Source: Candidatus Woesearchaeota archaeon CG10_big_fil_rev_8_21_14_0_10_32_9 (GTDB taxonomy: Archaea > Nanobdellota > Nanobdellia > Woesearchaeales > 21-14-0-10-32-9). From it: a stretch of DNA of 39,941 nucleotides. Of the stretch, positions 15,127-22,598 are shown piece by piece. Location of the stretch: NCBI GenBank assembly GCA_002762915.1, contig PCYF01000029.1, positions 1-39,941 of the forward strand. Direction: 5' to 3'. The notes under the pieces are model-generated. The model was given only the letters and a program-made list of their open reading frames with translations, made no database searches and was not told where the DNA came from. The translations under genes and the position numbers were made by a program. Every line of letters starts with the position of its first letter. Within the stretch, counting starts at the first letter, position 1.

Positions 15127-17100
15127 TTACTTCTGAGTATATTTCTCCAAGAATTTAATTGCACTTATTCTTGACTTTCTTTTTACTTTTCTTGCAAGAT
15201 AAGGTTCTCTTAAATCGTTCTTTAACCAATTAGCGAAAACATTATTTGGTTTTGTAAATGTTTTATAATCTGCATCATCAATATTTCTCAAAGCATCCAA
15301 AAGATCAAGAAGATTTCTAACTACCACATTTTTGCTCTCCAATCTTAAGTATTGTTCTTCAGGAACATTAATTATGGCTAGTCCAGATTTCTTCTTTCCT
15401 CCACCAATTCTGCTTGCCGAATTAATCTTTCTAATAATTATAGTTATTGCAACAAGCACTATTGAAATACCTGCCAGAATAATCATTTCTAAGTAAAGCT
15501 TCTCAAAAGAAGAATTAAACAACATAGCTTTTCTAATTCCTTCAGAGGCAATAACATAAGGATTGTATTTAGCAATACTCTGAATGCCATGAGATAAAGT
15601 TTCTAAAGGTAAAATAAGATTTGAAAGAAAAATCAGAATAGAACCTATTCCTATAGACGTCATAGTCATACCTTCCGAGGTGCTGAAAATATTTCCAATT
15701 AGCATTCCTAAAGCTACAGACATAGTTATTCCCAAGAATAACATTGCTGCACTAATTCCAAGATTCGAAAGTACAGGAACCTTCAAAGCAAAATAAGCTA
15801 ATACTAAAATTGTGATTGTTTGAATTAAGATTATAATTAATGCAGTTAGATATGTTGAAAAAATAAATAATCCATCTCTTGTAGGTGTTGTGAAATTTCT
15901 AAACATAGCTCTTGAATCCTTTTCAATAAAAACAAGGGTACTAGAAAGCATCATTCCAACAAAAAGAATAACTAACATTAACAAATAAGGAAATGCATAA
16001 GTTGTTTTATTATTCTTTGAGGATAAAGTTTCTACTTTTGTGCTAACTGGATTAGAAATACTTCCAGATGTTGTGAAGTTAAATGCATTGATTTTGTTCA
16101 TTACATTTTCTTGTCTGGTTTTAATGTTTGCAAGATTAGTGTGAATAGTATTAAGATTAGAAGACATGGAAGAAACACTTGACAATACTGAAGATTTTAC
16201 ATCACGAGCATCACTTAATTTATCTTGTAAATCTTTTACTCCATCCTCAGCATCTTGTATGGTGCTCAAAAGAGTTGTTAAATTTGAACTAGTGTTAGTA
16301 ACAAGAAGTAATGTTTCATTTAGTGCATCTAATTTGGTTACAAAAGAATCTTTTTCAGCTAGTACAAATCCTTTGGACTCAATCTCGTCAACCAAATTAT
16401 ATCCTTGAGTGAGAGTGGCCTGAGCATCTGCTTTTAAGCTTGTGAAATCATCATCAACAGAATTACCAATATCAGTAACTCCATCAAGATTAAAATCATC
16501 TTCACTCACATCCAAATTATTTAAAGAAGATTTAGAGGAATCAGAAAGACTTTTTGAGGACTCTGCTAACGATTTCGCTTCATCAGCAAGTCTTAAACTT
16601 TCCGAAACTTCAAGTGAAGAAACAGAAACAATCGTAAGAAGATCACTAGTTAATTCATCACTAACTTCCTGACTCTCATTGCCAAGATTTAAAGTCAAAT
16701 CAGCAATTAACTGATAAACAAAATTTGTTCTAGAATTATCAACATAAAATCTAATTTCATTTGTTTTATTATTTTCCAACACAAAATTATCCGGAAAAAC
16801 TATGCAAGTTACAGTCAAACCATCTTTAATAGAATTAATACAAGAATCATTGGTATCGAAATAGATAAGATTATTTTCAGTGGTGTTTAATTGTTCTAAG
16901 TATCTTTGTGTTAAAAGATTAGATTCAGAAACCTTTACACCTATGTTTAGGGTATTTTGAGTATCATCTGTGAAACTTACACCAATTATTAAAACAATTA
17001 AAAGAGGCGCAAATAGTACTACTACTGCAGATCCTTTAGATCTTATTAGCAATTTAAAATTTTTAATTAGTGTTCTGAATAACTTCATCTTTAGCACCAT
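15127..17100 (-). CDS. ABC-2-type export permease with large extracytoplasmic coiled coil
   Basis: 657 residues. One N-terminal helix (about 20-42, VVVLFAPLLIVLIIGVSF) is followed by ~330 extracytoplasmic residues rich in Ser/Leu/Asp with heptad-like repeats (SLAESSKSLSDSSKSSLNNL), then about five helices (~375-580), the ABC-2/YhgE-like plan. A cytosolic tail of ~70 basic residues ends it. The gene starts inside the 3' end of the ATPase gene (38-nt overlap from ATG 17100, 26 nt from a second ATG at 17088), so the two are translated together. Substrate unknown; the coiled-coil ectodomain suggests export of, or interaction with, a large surface molecule. It converges on the RPA-like gene, with 46 nt between them. 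Confidence 0.85.
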   Translation of the reverse strand: MVLKMKLFRTLIKNFKLLIRSKGSAVVVLFAPLLIVLIIGVSFTDDTQNTLNIGVKVSESNLLTQRYLEQLNTTENNLIYFDTNDSCINSIKDGLTVTCIVFPDNFVLENNKTNEIRFYVDNSRTNFVYQLIADLTLNLGNESQEVSDELTSDLLTIVSVSSLEVSESLRLADEAKSLAESSKSLSDSSKSSLNNLDVSEDDFNLDGVTDIGNSVDDDFTSLKADAQATLTQGYNLVDEIESKGFVLAEKDSFVTKLDALNETLLLVTNTSSNLTTLLSTIQDAEDGVKDLQDKLSDARDVKSSVLSSVSSMSSNLNTIHTNLANIKTRQENVMNKINAFNFTTSGSISNPVSTKVETLSSKNNKTTYAFPYLLMLVILFVGMMLSSTLVFIEKDSRAMFRNFTTPTRDGLFIFSTYLTALIIILIQTITILVLAYFALKVPVLSNLGISAAMLFLGITMSVALGMLIGNIFSTSEGMTMTSIGIGSILIFLSNLILPLETLSHGIQSIAKYNPYVIASEGIRKAMLFNSSFEKLYLEMIILAGISIVLVAITIIIRKINSASRIGGGKKKSGLAIINVPEEQYLRLESKNVVVRNLLDLLDALRNIDDADYKTFTKPNNVFANWLKNDLREPYLARKVKRKSRISAIKFLEKYTQK

Positions 17101-18202
17101 CTTCTTTTGTGTCTGCTTTGTTTTTCTTATTATCTTCTTCGGGTTCTTTATCTTGCTTTGTTAAATTAGAGGGTTGTGATACGTTTTTCTGTTGATCTTT
17201 TTGTTTTGAATCTGAATTTTTATAATCGTTTTTCTTGTCGTTTAATGAAATAAATAACTGATCTAAACTAGGTTTAACAATTTTAATTTCTAGAACTTTT
17301 TCATTTCTTTTTTCAAGTTTACTCATAACGTTGCTAATTATCTTCTCAGGTTCTTTACACGTTAAAACTAATCGTCCACCAGTAACTTTGTGTTCAAGTA
17401 TATTCTTTTTGAAACATCGTTTCAAATAAGCGCCAGAAGATTCATAATTTGTAGGATACGTTTCAATAACTAATTCTTGATTTTTCAAATACTTACTCTT
17501 AAGTTCTTCAGGAGTCCCCTTATCAAAAACCATGCCGTCCTTAATTATAGCAATTCTAGTACAAAGAGTTTCAAGCTCATTCAAATGATGACTAGATAAT
17601 ATTACCGTAGTTCCTTTTTCATTAATTTGTTTCAACAAATCCCAGATATTATTTCTTAAAATAGGATCAAGATCTGCAGTAGGCTCGTCAAGAATAAGCA
17701 CTTGAGGATTATGAACCATGGCACAAGCAATGTCAAGTCGTCTTTCCATGCCTCCAGATAAATTCTTTCCCAAAATATAAGATGCATTATTAAGATTCAT
17801 TAATCTTAAGAGTGTTTGAACATTAGTTTGAAGAGTATCTAAAGAAAGATCATAAAGAGCTCCAAAATATGTTATGTTCTCTTTTACAGTAAGTTTCTCA
17901 TAAAAACTAGGAACTTGTGCTGCAAATCCGTAAACTCGTTTGAATTTTCTTTGTTGTCTGTAAACAGATTTGTAAATAACTTTATCAGTTCCTACCAATG
18001 CCGGTTCTTTAAACAAAACATCGCCAGAGTCAGACTTAATAAATCCTACAATACTATTAAGCAGAGTGGTCTTACCTGAACCACTGGAACCAATTATTCC
18101 AATTATCTCACCAGGATAAACATCTAACGAAATATCTCTTAGAACTTGCTTTCTACCATAGCTTTTAGAGACAGAATCAATCTTAAGTATAGGTGCTTCC
18201 AT
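17063..18202 (-). CDS. ABC transporter ATP-binding protein with charged C-terminal tail
   Basis: 379 residues. Walker A GSSGSGKTT (38-46), signature LSGGM (148-152), Walker B VLILDEP (168-174), D-loop ADLDP and the switch His in SSHHLNEL (205) are all intact, so it should hydrolyse ATP. The first ~310 residues are an ordinary exporter ATPase of the CcmA/DrrA type. The last ~60 residues are an unusual low-complexity Lys/Asp/Gln/Asn tail (KNDYKNSDSKQKDQQKN onward), probably disordered. It pairs with the overlapping downstream permease gene. The preceding membrane-anchored winged-helix gene on the same strand may regulate it. Confidence 0.9.
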   Translation of the reverse strand: MEAPILKIDSVSKSYGRKQVLRDISLDVYPGEIIGIIGSSGSGKTTLLNSIVGFIKSDSGDVLFKEPALVGTDKVIYKSVYRQQRKFKRVYGFAAQVPSFYEKLTVKENITYFGALYDLSLDTLQTNVQTLLRLMNLNNASYILGKNLSGGMERRLDIACAMVHNPQVLILDEPTADLDPILRNNIWDLLKQINEKGTTVILSSHHLNELETLCTRIAIIKDGMVFDKGTPEELKSKYLKNQELVIETYPTNYESSGAYLKRCFKKNILEHKVTGGRLVLTCKEPEKIISNVMSKLEKRNEKVLEIKIVKPSLDQLFISLNDKKNDYKNSDSKQKDQQKNVSQPSNLTKQDKEPEEDNKKNKADTKEDGAKDEVIQNTN

Positions 18203-18292
18203 GAAAAAAATAGAAATCTAGGAGTTTTTAAACTTTGTTCTTTGTGCAGCTATAGAAATTCTTTCCGTCAATCTCCTTTAATCACTTCTGAA

Positions 18293-18910
18293 TTATTTCT
18301 TAGGTTTCTTTTTACTTTTCGCAAAATCAAATGCCGACAAAAGAATAAGTAAAAGAAGTCCTCCTAGAAATATCCATAATGCCACATAAGGTTGATGCGT
18401 AACTATTTCTGGGGCTGCGTTTGCAGTTTGTGCTACTGCAGAAGGCCCAGTAAGTTTAGCTTCATATGTTATAACATCAAAAGCTCCGTTCATACTTGTA
18501 GACAAAAAACTTCTAGAAATATACTCATAAATAGCAACTAAACCAGAAAATGCTGTAAAAATAATTGCTACTGGTAAAAAAGATTTAAGTCTGTCTAAAA
18601 CAGACTCATCTTCTTCTTGAGAAATGATTATAAATTTGTTAGCAAGTTTATAGTGAATAACCTCTTTACCTTTTTCAGAGTAATGATACTCATCGCGACT
18701 AACTAATTTACTGTCTGCAAGCTGTTGAATGTTGTAATGAACTGTACTCAAAGGAAGATTAAGATTTTTAGAAATTTCAGTCTCAGTGGCACCGTCTTTT
18801 TTAGATAAATGATCAAGAATCTTTCTACAAGTATCGTTGCTTAGAACTTTAGTTAAATTCTTAGATTTATTATCTTTTAGAGAAACTAATACAAACGATT
18901 TATCAGACAT
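18293..18910 (-). CDS. Winged-helix transcription regulator with C-terminal membrane helices
   Basis: 205 residues from ATG 18910 (MSDKSFVLVSLKDNKSKNLT). An ATG at 18928 would add six residues but lies only about 8 nt from the TATA box, upstream of the predicted start site, so 18910 is preferred. Residues ~20-95 form an ArsR/TrmB-like winged helix (LSNDTCRKILDHLSKKDGAT, EISKNLNLPLSTVHYNIQQL, SEKGKEVIHYKL). Two hydrophobic segments follow (~110-130 and ~175-195) with an extracytoplasmic stretch between, ending in KSKKKPKK. This suggests a membrane-bound sensor-regulator, perhaps for the downstream ABC exporter (91 nt away). Confidence 0.85.
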   Translation of the reverse strand: MSDKSFVLVSLKDNKSKNLTKVLSNDTCRKILDHLSKKDGATETEISKNLNLPLSTVHYNIQQLADSKLVSRDEYHYSEKGKEVIHYKLANKFIIISQEEDESVLDRLKSFLPVAIIFTAFSGLVAIYEYISRSFLSTSMNGAFDVITYEAKLTGPSAVAQTANAAPEIVTHQPYVALWIFLGGLLLLILLSAFDFAKSKKKPKK

Positions 18911-18931
18911 GCACTCTGAAAATAACAAGAA

Positions 18932-18942
18932 ATATATAAATA
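18932..18942 (-). promoter_or_regulatory. TATA box of the winged-helix regulator
   Basis: On the minus strand this reads TATTTATATAT, centred about 26 nt before ATG 18910, which implies a leaderless transcript and decides the start codon. Confidence 0.6.
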
Positions 18943-19066
18943 TTCACAAGACTTTAATACAAATAGAAGTTATGCTTTTTTATTGATTATTCATAGAGAA
19001 GTTATAGAGAATTATTCAAAAGATTTAAAATCTACCCAACAAATCTTATAAGGGGAGTAAACAAGA

Positions 19067-20140
19067 ATGCAAAACTACAAAAAATATCTGGTGTTGATTT
19101 TAATGCTTGTAATACTTCTAAATCTAACTATTATTTCTTATGTTCGTGCAGAAACTACTGATTCTGATCAAGATGGAGTCACAGATAGTCAAGATTCCTG
19201 TCTGAACACGCCTGTTGGAGAAATACTTCCTCTTTCAACAACAAATCCAGAATACATAGGATGTTCTTGTACTCAAATAATTACAAAACTCGGAAATGAA
19301 CAATGCTTTGATATATATTGTGTGGAAGGAAAACCTTTATCAGTTAGCGAAAGAATATATTCCAAAGACAAAATATCTTGTACGCAAGATTATTGTATAG
19401 ATTCGTTATTATATGATTTTCCAGATCCTCAAAATGCTCTTTGCAGAGATGGATTTCCTCAGGAAATACCTTGCGAACCAACAATGAGAAGAAACTCCGC
19501 AGCTTGTGTTTCTGGAGAAATTCCTCAATATGATGATGTTCAAAGACTAAAAGAAGAACAACAGAAAAGTGAACAAACGCAGCAACCAGAAATTAAACAA
19601 ACTGAACTTAAAGATGAAGTGTATTCAATTCTGTTGGAAAATTTGAAACTAAAAACTTCTCTTGGAATAATAAACAGAGAAGATTATCAAAATAAAATAA
19701 TTTCAAATGATATTATTACTAAGCAACAAAAAATAACAGTTATAAGCATTAGTAATTCTTCAAATGCAAGCATAACCGAGAACGCAATAAAAATTAAACC
19801 AAGGCAAGGAACGACACTAAAAGATGTAATAGTTTTAGAAAGACTAAACTTGCAAAATGGTTTGACAAAAGAAGACTTCATATTTCAAGAAAAACCAGAA
19901 ACACTATCTTCAGATCCATGGATAGTTTATTGGAAAATAGATGAAATAAACTCAGAAAAAATAATTAATTATAGAATAAGAGAACAAACACAATTTGAGC
20001 CTGATTTGTTGCTTTTAGCTCAAGTAAAAACTCCTAGTGTTTTCTGGCAAATAATACCAATTGTTCTAATAGTATTTGTAGTAATCTTGATGTACGTTTG
20101 GTTCAAAAGAAACCTCACTCAAAGAAAGATATTCAAATAA
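19067..20140 (+). CDS. Secreted/membrane-anchored protein with a TSP3 calcium-binding repeat
   Basis: 357 residues with a GGGGAG ribosome binding site at 19052-19057. Residues 1-29 are a Sec-type signal peptide ending in YVRA, so the mature protein starts ETTDSDQDGVTDSQDSC, a thrombospondin type 3 calcium-binding repeat. Residues ~60-150 contain about ten cysteines (GCSCTQ, YCVEGK, DYCID and others). A Gln/Glu/Lys-rich linker, a beta-rich domain (~205-315) and a C-terminal helix (IIPIVLIVFVVILMYVWF) with a basic tail complete a type I topology. It shares the TSP3-plus-terminal-helix plan with the partial gene at the left edge. Function unknown; cell surface. Confidence 0.8.
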   Translation: MQNYKKYLVLILMLVILLNLTIISYVRAETTDSDQDGVTDSQDSCLNTPVGEILPLSTTNPEYIGCSCTQIITKLGNEQCFDIYCVEGKPLSVSERIYSKDKISCTQDYCIDSLLYDFPDPQNALCRDGFPQEIPCEPTMRRNSAACVSGEIPQYDDVQRLKEEQQKSEQTQQPEIKQTELKDEVYSILLENLKLKTSLGIINREDYQNKIISNDIITKQQKITVISISNSSNASITENAIKIKPRQGTTLKDVIVLERLNLQNGLTKEDFIFQEKPETLSSDPWIVYWKIDEINSEKIINYRIREQTQFEPDLLLLAQVKTPSVFWQIIPIVLIVFVVILMYVWFKRNLTQRKIFK

Positions 20141-20144
20141 TAAA

Positions 20145-20156
20145 CTATTTAAATTA
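20145..20156 (+). promoter_or_regulatory. TATA box of the DUF285 adhesin gene
   Basis: CTATTTAAATTA is centred about 26 nt before the ATG at 20177, which implies a leaderless transcript; no ribosome binding site is present. Confidence 0.5.
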
Positions 20157-20176
20157 GGTCTTTTGTAGCTTCTATA

Positions 20177-21787
20177 ATGATTGTTAAGAAGGGTCAGGCT
20201 GCGTTGGAGTTTCTTACGACGTATGGTTGGGCGTTTCTTGTGGTTCTTGTTATGATTGGTGCTTTATCCTCTTTCGGTGTTTTCGGAAATGTCGGTGTTG
20301 ATAAATGTGTTTCTGAACAAGGCTTTACTTGCGAATCTTCTTTGATTACTGATACAACTCAGAAATTTAAGTTTAAGAATACTTTAGGAGAGGATGTTAG
20401 TATTTCTAATGCTACAATGATTGTTAAATCTACTGGAGAAGTCGTTGATTGTAATGTTCCTTCAGAAAGTATTAATGATGGAAATAGTTTCGAAATTAGT
20501 TGTGAAGGAGATGGTCTTAGTATAGGTAAGCGTGAAAACCTAGATGTTAGATTTAATTATTATCCTGCTACAAGTAGTGCTCAGTATTCAAAGTCTGTTT
20601 ATGCTGATATTAGTGATAGTGTTGAAAGTTTAGAAGAGTTTGAGAATGTAGGAGGAGTCTCTGATCTTGGAGGTAGTGGTGAAAGTGCGGGTTCTCAGTC
20701 GGTTTTGGTTTTTGATACGCAGTATGGATCAAGTGTTGATCTAAGCTTAACTGGTAGTGGCGAGTTAGTTGTTGATTGGGGTGATGGTTCTACAAGTAAC
20801 AGAAGCGGTTCCGGCACTTTAAGTCACATTTATTCAGAAGTACAACAATATGTTGTTACAATAAATGGAGACTTATCAGATATGGGCTTCAGAATAACAA
20901 GTGATATTAGTTCGTTGGTTGAGATAAGAGACTGGCCTAGAACTATAACTGATATGTCAAGTATGTTTGTAGCAGGTTCATTTAATTATGCAGACAATCT
21001 TGTAAGTGTTCCAAATTATCTGCCACCAAATGTAACAACCTTAAAAAGAATGTTTTTCGGCGCATCCACGTTTAATCAAGATTTATCAGCCTGGAATACA
21101 AACAAGGTAACAGATATGACTCTCATGTTTTACGATGCTTCTAATTTCAATGGCGATGTTTCTACGTGGGATACAAGTAATGTGAATACTATAGAAGAAA
21201 TGTTTAGATTTGCTTCTAGTTTTAATCAGGATATTTCTAGTTGGAATGTTGGAAATGTAACAAATATGAAAGCAGTATTTCAAGGAGCGTCTAGTTTTAA
21301 TCAGGATATTAGTTCTTGGGATACAAGTAAAGTAACAAATTTTGCAAGTATGTTCGCAGGAACTAGCTTTAATCAAAATATAGGATCATGGAATATAGGT
21401 AGCGCTACATCTATAGGTGCTATGTTTACAGGTAATTCTGTTTTCAATCAAGATATTTCTAATTGGAACACGGAAAATGTGACAATAATGTACTACTTGT
21501 TTGATGGTGCTTCTAGTTTTAATCAGGATATTAGTTCTTGGGATACAAGTAAAGTAACAACACTTTCAGAAATGTTCGATGGTGCTTCTAGTTTTAATCA
21601 GGATATTTCTAGTTGGAATGTTGGAAATGTAACAAATATGGGTGCCATGTTTAGATCAGCGTCTACTTTTAATCAAGACTTGTCCAATTGGTGTGTAATA
21701 AAAATATCAAGCAAACCTAACTATTTTGATACAAGTGCATCTTCATGGACGCTAAGCAGACCAATATGGGGAACATGTTCATCATAA
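20177..21787 (+). CDS. Class III pilin-like adhesin with DUF285 (BspA-like) repeats
   Basis: 536 residues. MIVKKGQAALEFLTTYGWAF is a textbook class III signal peptide (K-K-G-Q-A-A-L-E-F), processed after Gly by an EppA/PibD-type peptidase, after which the helix would polymerise or anchor the protein. Residues ~45-155 are a beta-rich module shared with the gene at 22599. Residues ~175-230 look PKD-like (GELVVDWGDGSTSNRSGSGT). From ~255 to the end there are about ten 25-residue DUF285 repeats (M-F-x-x-A-S-S-F-N-Q-D-I-S-S-W-[ND]-x-x-x-V-T-x-M). DUF285 is known from BspA-like surface proteins. Its 5' portion uses ATT and T-ending codons far more than its neighbours. Likely a filament-borne or cell-surface binding protein. 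Confidence 0.9.
   Translation: MIVKKGQAALEFLTTYGWAFLVVLVMIGALSSFGVFGNVGVDKCVSEQGFTCESSLITDTTQKFKFKNTLGEDVSISNATMIVKSTGEVVDCNVPSESINDGNSFEISCEGDGLSIGKRENLDVRFNYYPATSSAQYSKSVYADISDSVESLEEFENVGGVSDLGGSGESAGSQSVLVFDTQYGSSVDLSLTGSGELVVDWGDGSTSNRSGSGTLSHIYSEVQQYVVTINGDLSDMGFRITSDISSLVEIRDWPRTITDMSSMFVAGSFNYADNLVSVPNYLPPNVTTLKRMFFGASTFNQDLSAWNTNKVTDMTLMFYDASNFNGDVSTWDTSNVNTIEEMFRFASSFNQDISSWNVGNVTNMKAVFQGASSFNQDISSWDTSKVTNFASMFAGTSFNQNIGSWNIGSATSIGAMFTGNSVFNQDISNWNTENVTIMYYLFDGASSFNQDISSWDTSKVTTLSEMFDGASSFNQDISSWNVGNVTNMGAMFRSASTFNQDLSNWCVIKISSKPNYFDTSASSWTLSRPIWGTCSS
21212..21640 (+). repeat. Exact DNA repeats within the DUF285 region
   Basis: A 57-nt sequence is present identically at 21212-21268 and 21584-21640, and a 49-nt sequence identically at 21290-21338 and 21512-21560. 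All are in frame and encode DUF285 units. Exact identity points to recent duplication or gene conversion among units. Confidence 0.85.
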
Positions 21788-21816
21788 GTAATGTATCTGA
21801 ACTTTTTTAGATAAAC

Positions 21817-21825
21817 AATATAAAC
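21817..21825 (+). promoter_or_regulatory. TATA box of the RNase P RNA gene
   Basis: AATATAAAC is centred about 25 nt before the first paired bases of the RNA (near 21846). Confidence 0.5.
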
Positions 21826-21845
21826 ACAAAAACAATTCTAACTCT

Positions 21846-22150
21846 CGTAGAGCAGGGAATGACTATCCATAACAGGAGGAAAGTCCGCCCACTACGGTAA
21901 TCACTTGTGTTATGCAAGGTTCAGAAATGGACGGCAACCACTCAGAAAAGAGACCCCCTATATCCGGAATGATAGGCAGAACGTTCGGGTGACCGAATAA
22001 ACTAACTCCTTGACTATGTTTATAGGAATGGATGAAACTGTGAGTCCTGATTTGTGCAACTCCATTTGGAGGCTTAGTAGAATGTCATAATCGGCCCATC
22101 CGACTGAAAAGTTTGGGGCTGACAGAAGGCGGCTTACACCTGCTCTACCA
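21846..22150 (+). ncRNA. rnpB: RNase P RNA
   Basis: The catalytic RNA that trims tRNA 5' leaders. It is recognised from conserved regions in order: GAGGAAAGTCCGCCC near the 5' end (CR I, 5' strand of P4), CAGAAATGGACGGC (P7-P8 region), GGCTTAGTAGAATGTCATAA before the 3' end, and ACAGAAGGCGGCTTAC (CR V, 3' strand of P4). The ends pair as helix P1: TAGAGCAGG (21848-21856) with CCTGCTCTA (22139-22147). A T-run follows and a TATA box precedes it at the right distance. The specificity-domain region between ~21940 and 22060 is harder to match to the archaeal type A consensus by eye. Ends are accurate to a few bases. Confidence 0.93.
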
Positions 22151-22158
22151 TTTTTTTC
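22149..22158 (+). terminator. T-rich terminator after the RNase P RNA
   Basis: ATTTTTTTCT directly follows the P1 helix; oligo-T tracts terminate archaeal RNA polymerase. Confidence 0.6.
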
Positions 22159-22216
22159 TATAAAAAAGCTACTGTTTTCCGACTGCAGTGAACAGAATTC
22201 TGATTAATCTCGTGTA

Positions 22217-22516
22217 TTAGTTTTTTGATTTACAGTAAGAAACAGTGCCACCACATCCAAATCCGCAAGTATATTCCTCACGAGCAATATAGCAATAATT
22301 AGAATGTTGTAAACAACCAGAACTATCACAGGAACCACAAGAATCAGGACCACATTTAGCGGGGTTCACATTATTTCTTGCTTCAATAACCCAATCAGGT
22401 TCATAAACACGATCAGAAGGAGGAATAAAGGTTTTAACAAATAAAAGCACAACTGCAAATACCACAAGAATGCTGGAAAGCATAATAATCATTTTAGTTA
22501 AATTGAACTCAGTCAT
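22217..22516 (-). CDS. Small membrane-anchored cysteine-rich protein
   Basis: 99 residues, MTEFNLTKMIIMLSSILVVF and onward: a short head, one helix (about residues 8-28), then ~65 residues with about nine cysteines in closely spaced pairs (KCGPDSCGSCDSSGC, NYCYI, YTCGFGCGG, SYCKSKN). This could be a multi-disulfide module or a metal-binding one. It lacks the K-K-G motif. It lies opposite to and between the RNase P RNA and the beta-helix adhesin, with its own minus-strand TATA box 27 nt before the ATG. The family is not recognised. Confidence 0.75.
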   Translation of the reverse strand: MTEFNLTKMIIMLSSILVVFAVVLLFVKTFIPPSDRVYEPDWVIEARNNVNPAKCGPDSCGSCDSSGCLQHSNYCYIAREEYTCGFGCGGTVSYCKSKN

Positions 22517-22537
22517 AGAAATTTTGTGTTAAAATTT

Positions 22538-22547
22538 AATATATAAA
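22538..22547 (-). promoter_or_regulatory. TATA box of the Cys-rich membrane protein
   Basis: On the minus strand this reads TTTATATATT, centred about 27 nt before the ATG at 22516; a leaderless transcript is implied. Confidence 0.6.
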
Positions 22548-22569
22548 TTTTTTCAAAGTTTAGAAAACT

Positions 22570-22579
22570 TTTTATACTA
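22570..22579 (+). promoter_or_regulatory. TATA box of the beta-helix adhesin gene
   Basis: TTTTATACTA is centred about 25 nt before the GTG at 22599, divergent from the minus-strand promoter just to its left; the pair shares an intergenic space of 82 nt. Confidence 0.5.
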
Positions 22580-22598
22580 TAACTGGGGAGTTAGGGTT

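Noticed and set aside
16166..16672. Two Ser/Glu-rich plus-strand open frames opposite the ABC permease
   Set aside because: They mirror the Ser/Leu-rich coiled-coil coding region on the minus strand and have no promoter or ribosome binding site.
21060..21700. Regularly spaced ~75-nt repeats resembling an array
   Set aside because: Units are contiguous, in frame and encode DUF285 repeats; there are no unique spacers, so it is not a CRISPR array.
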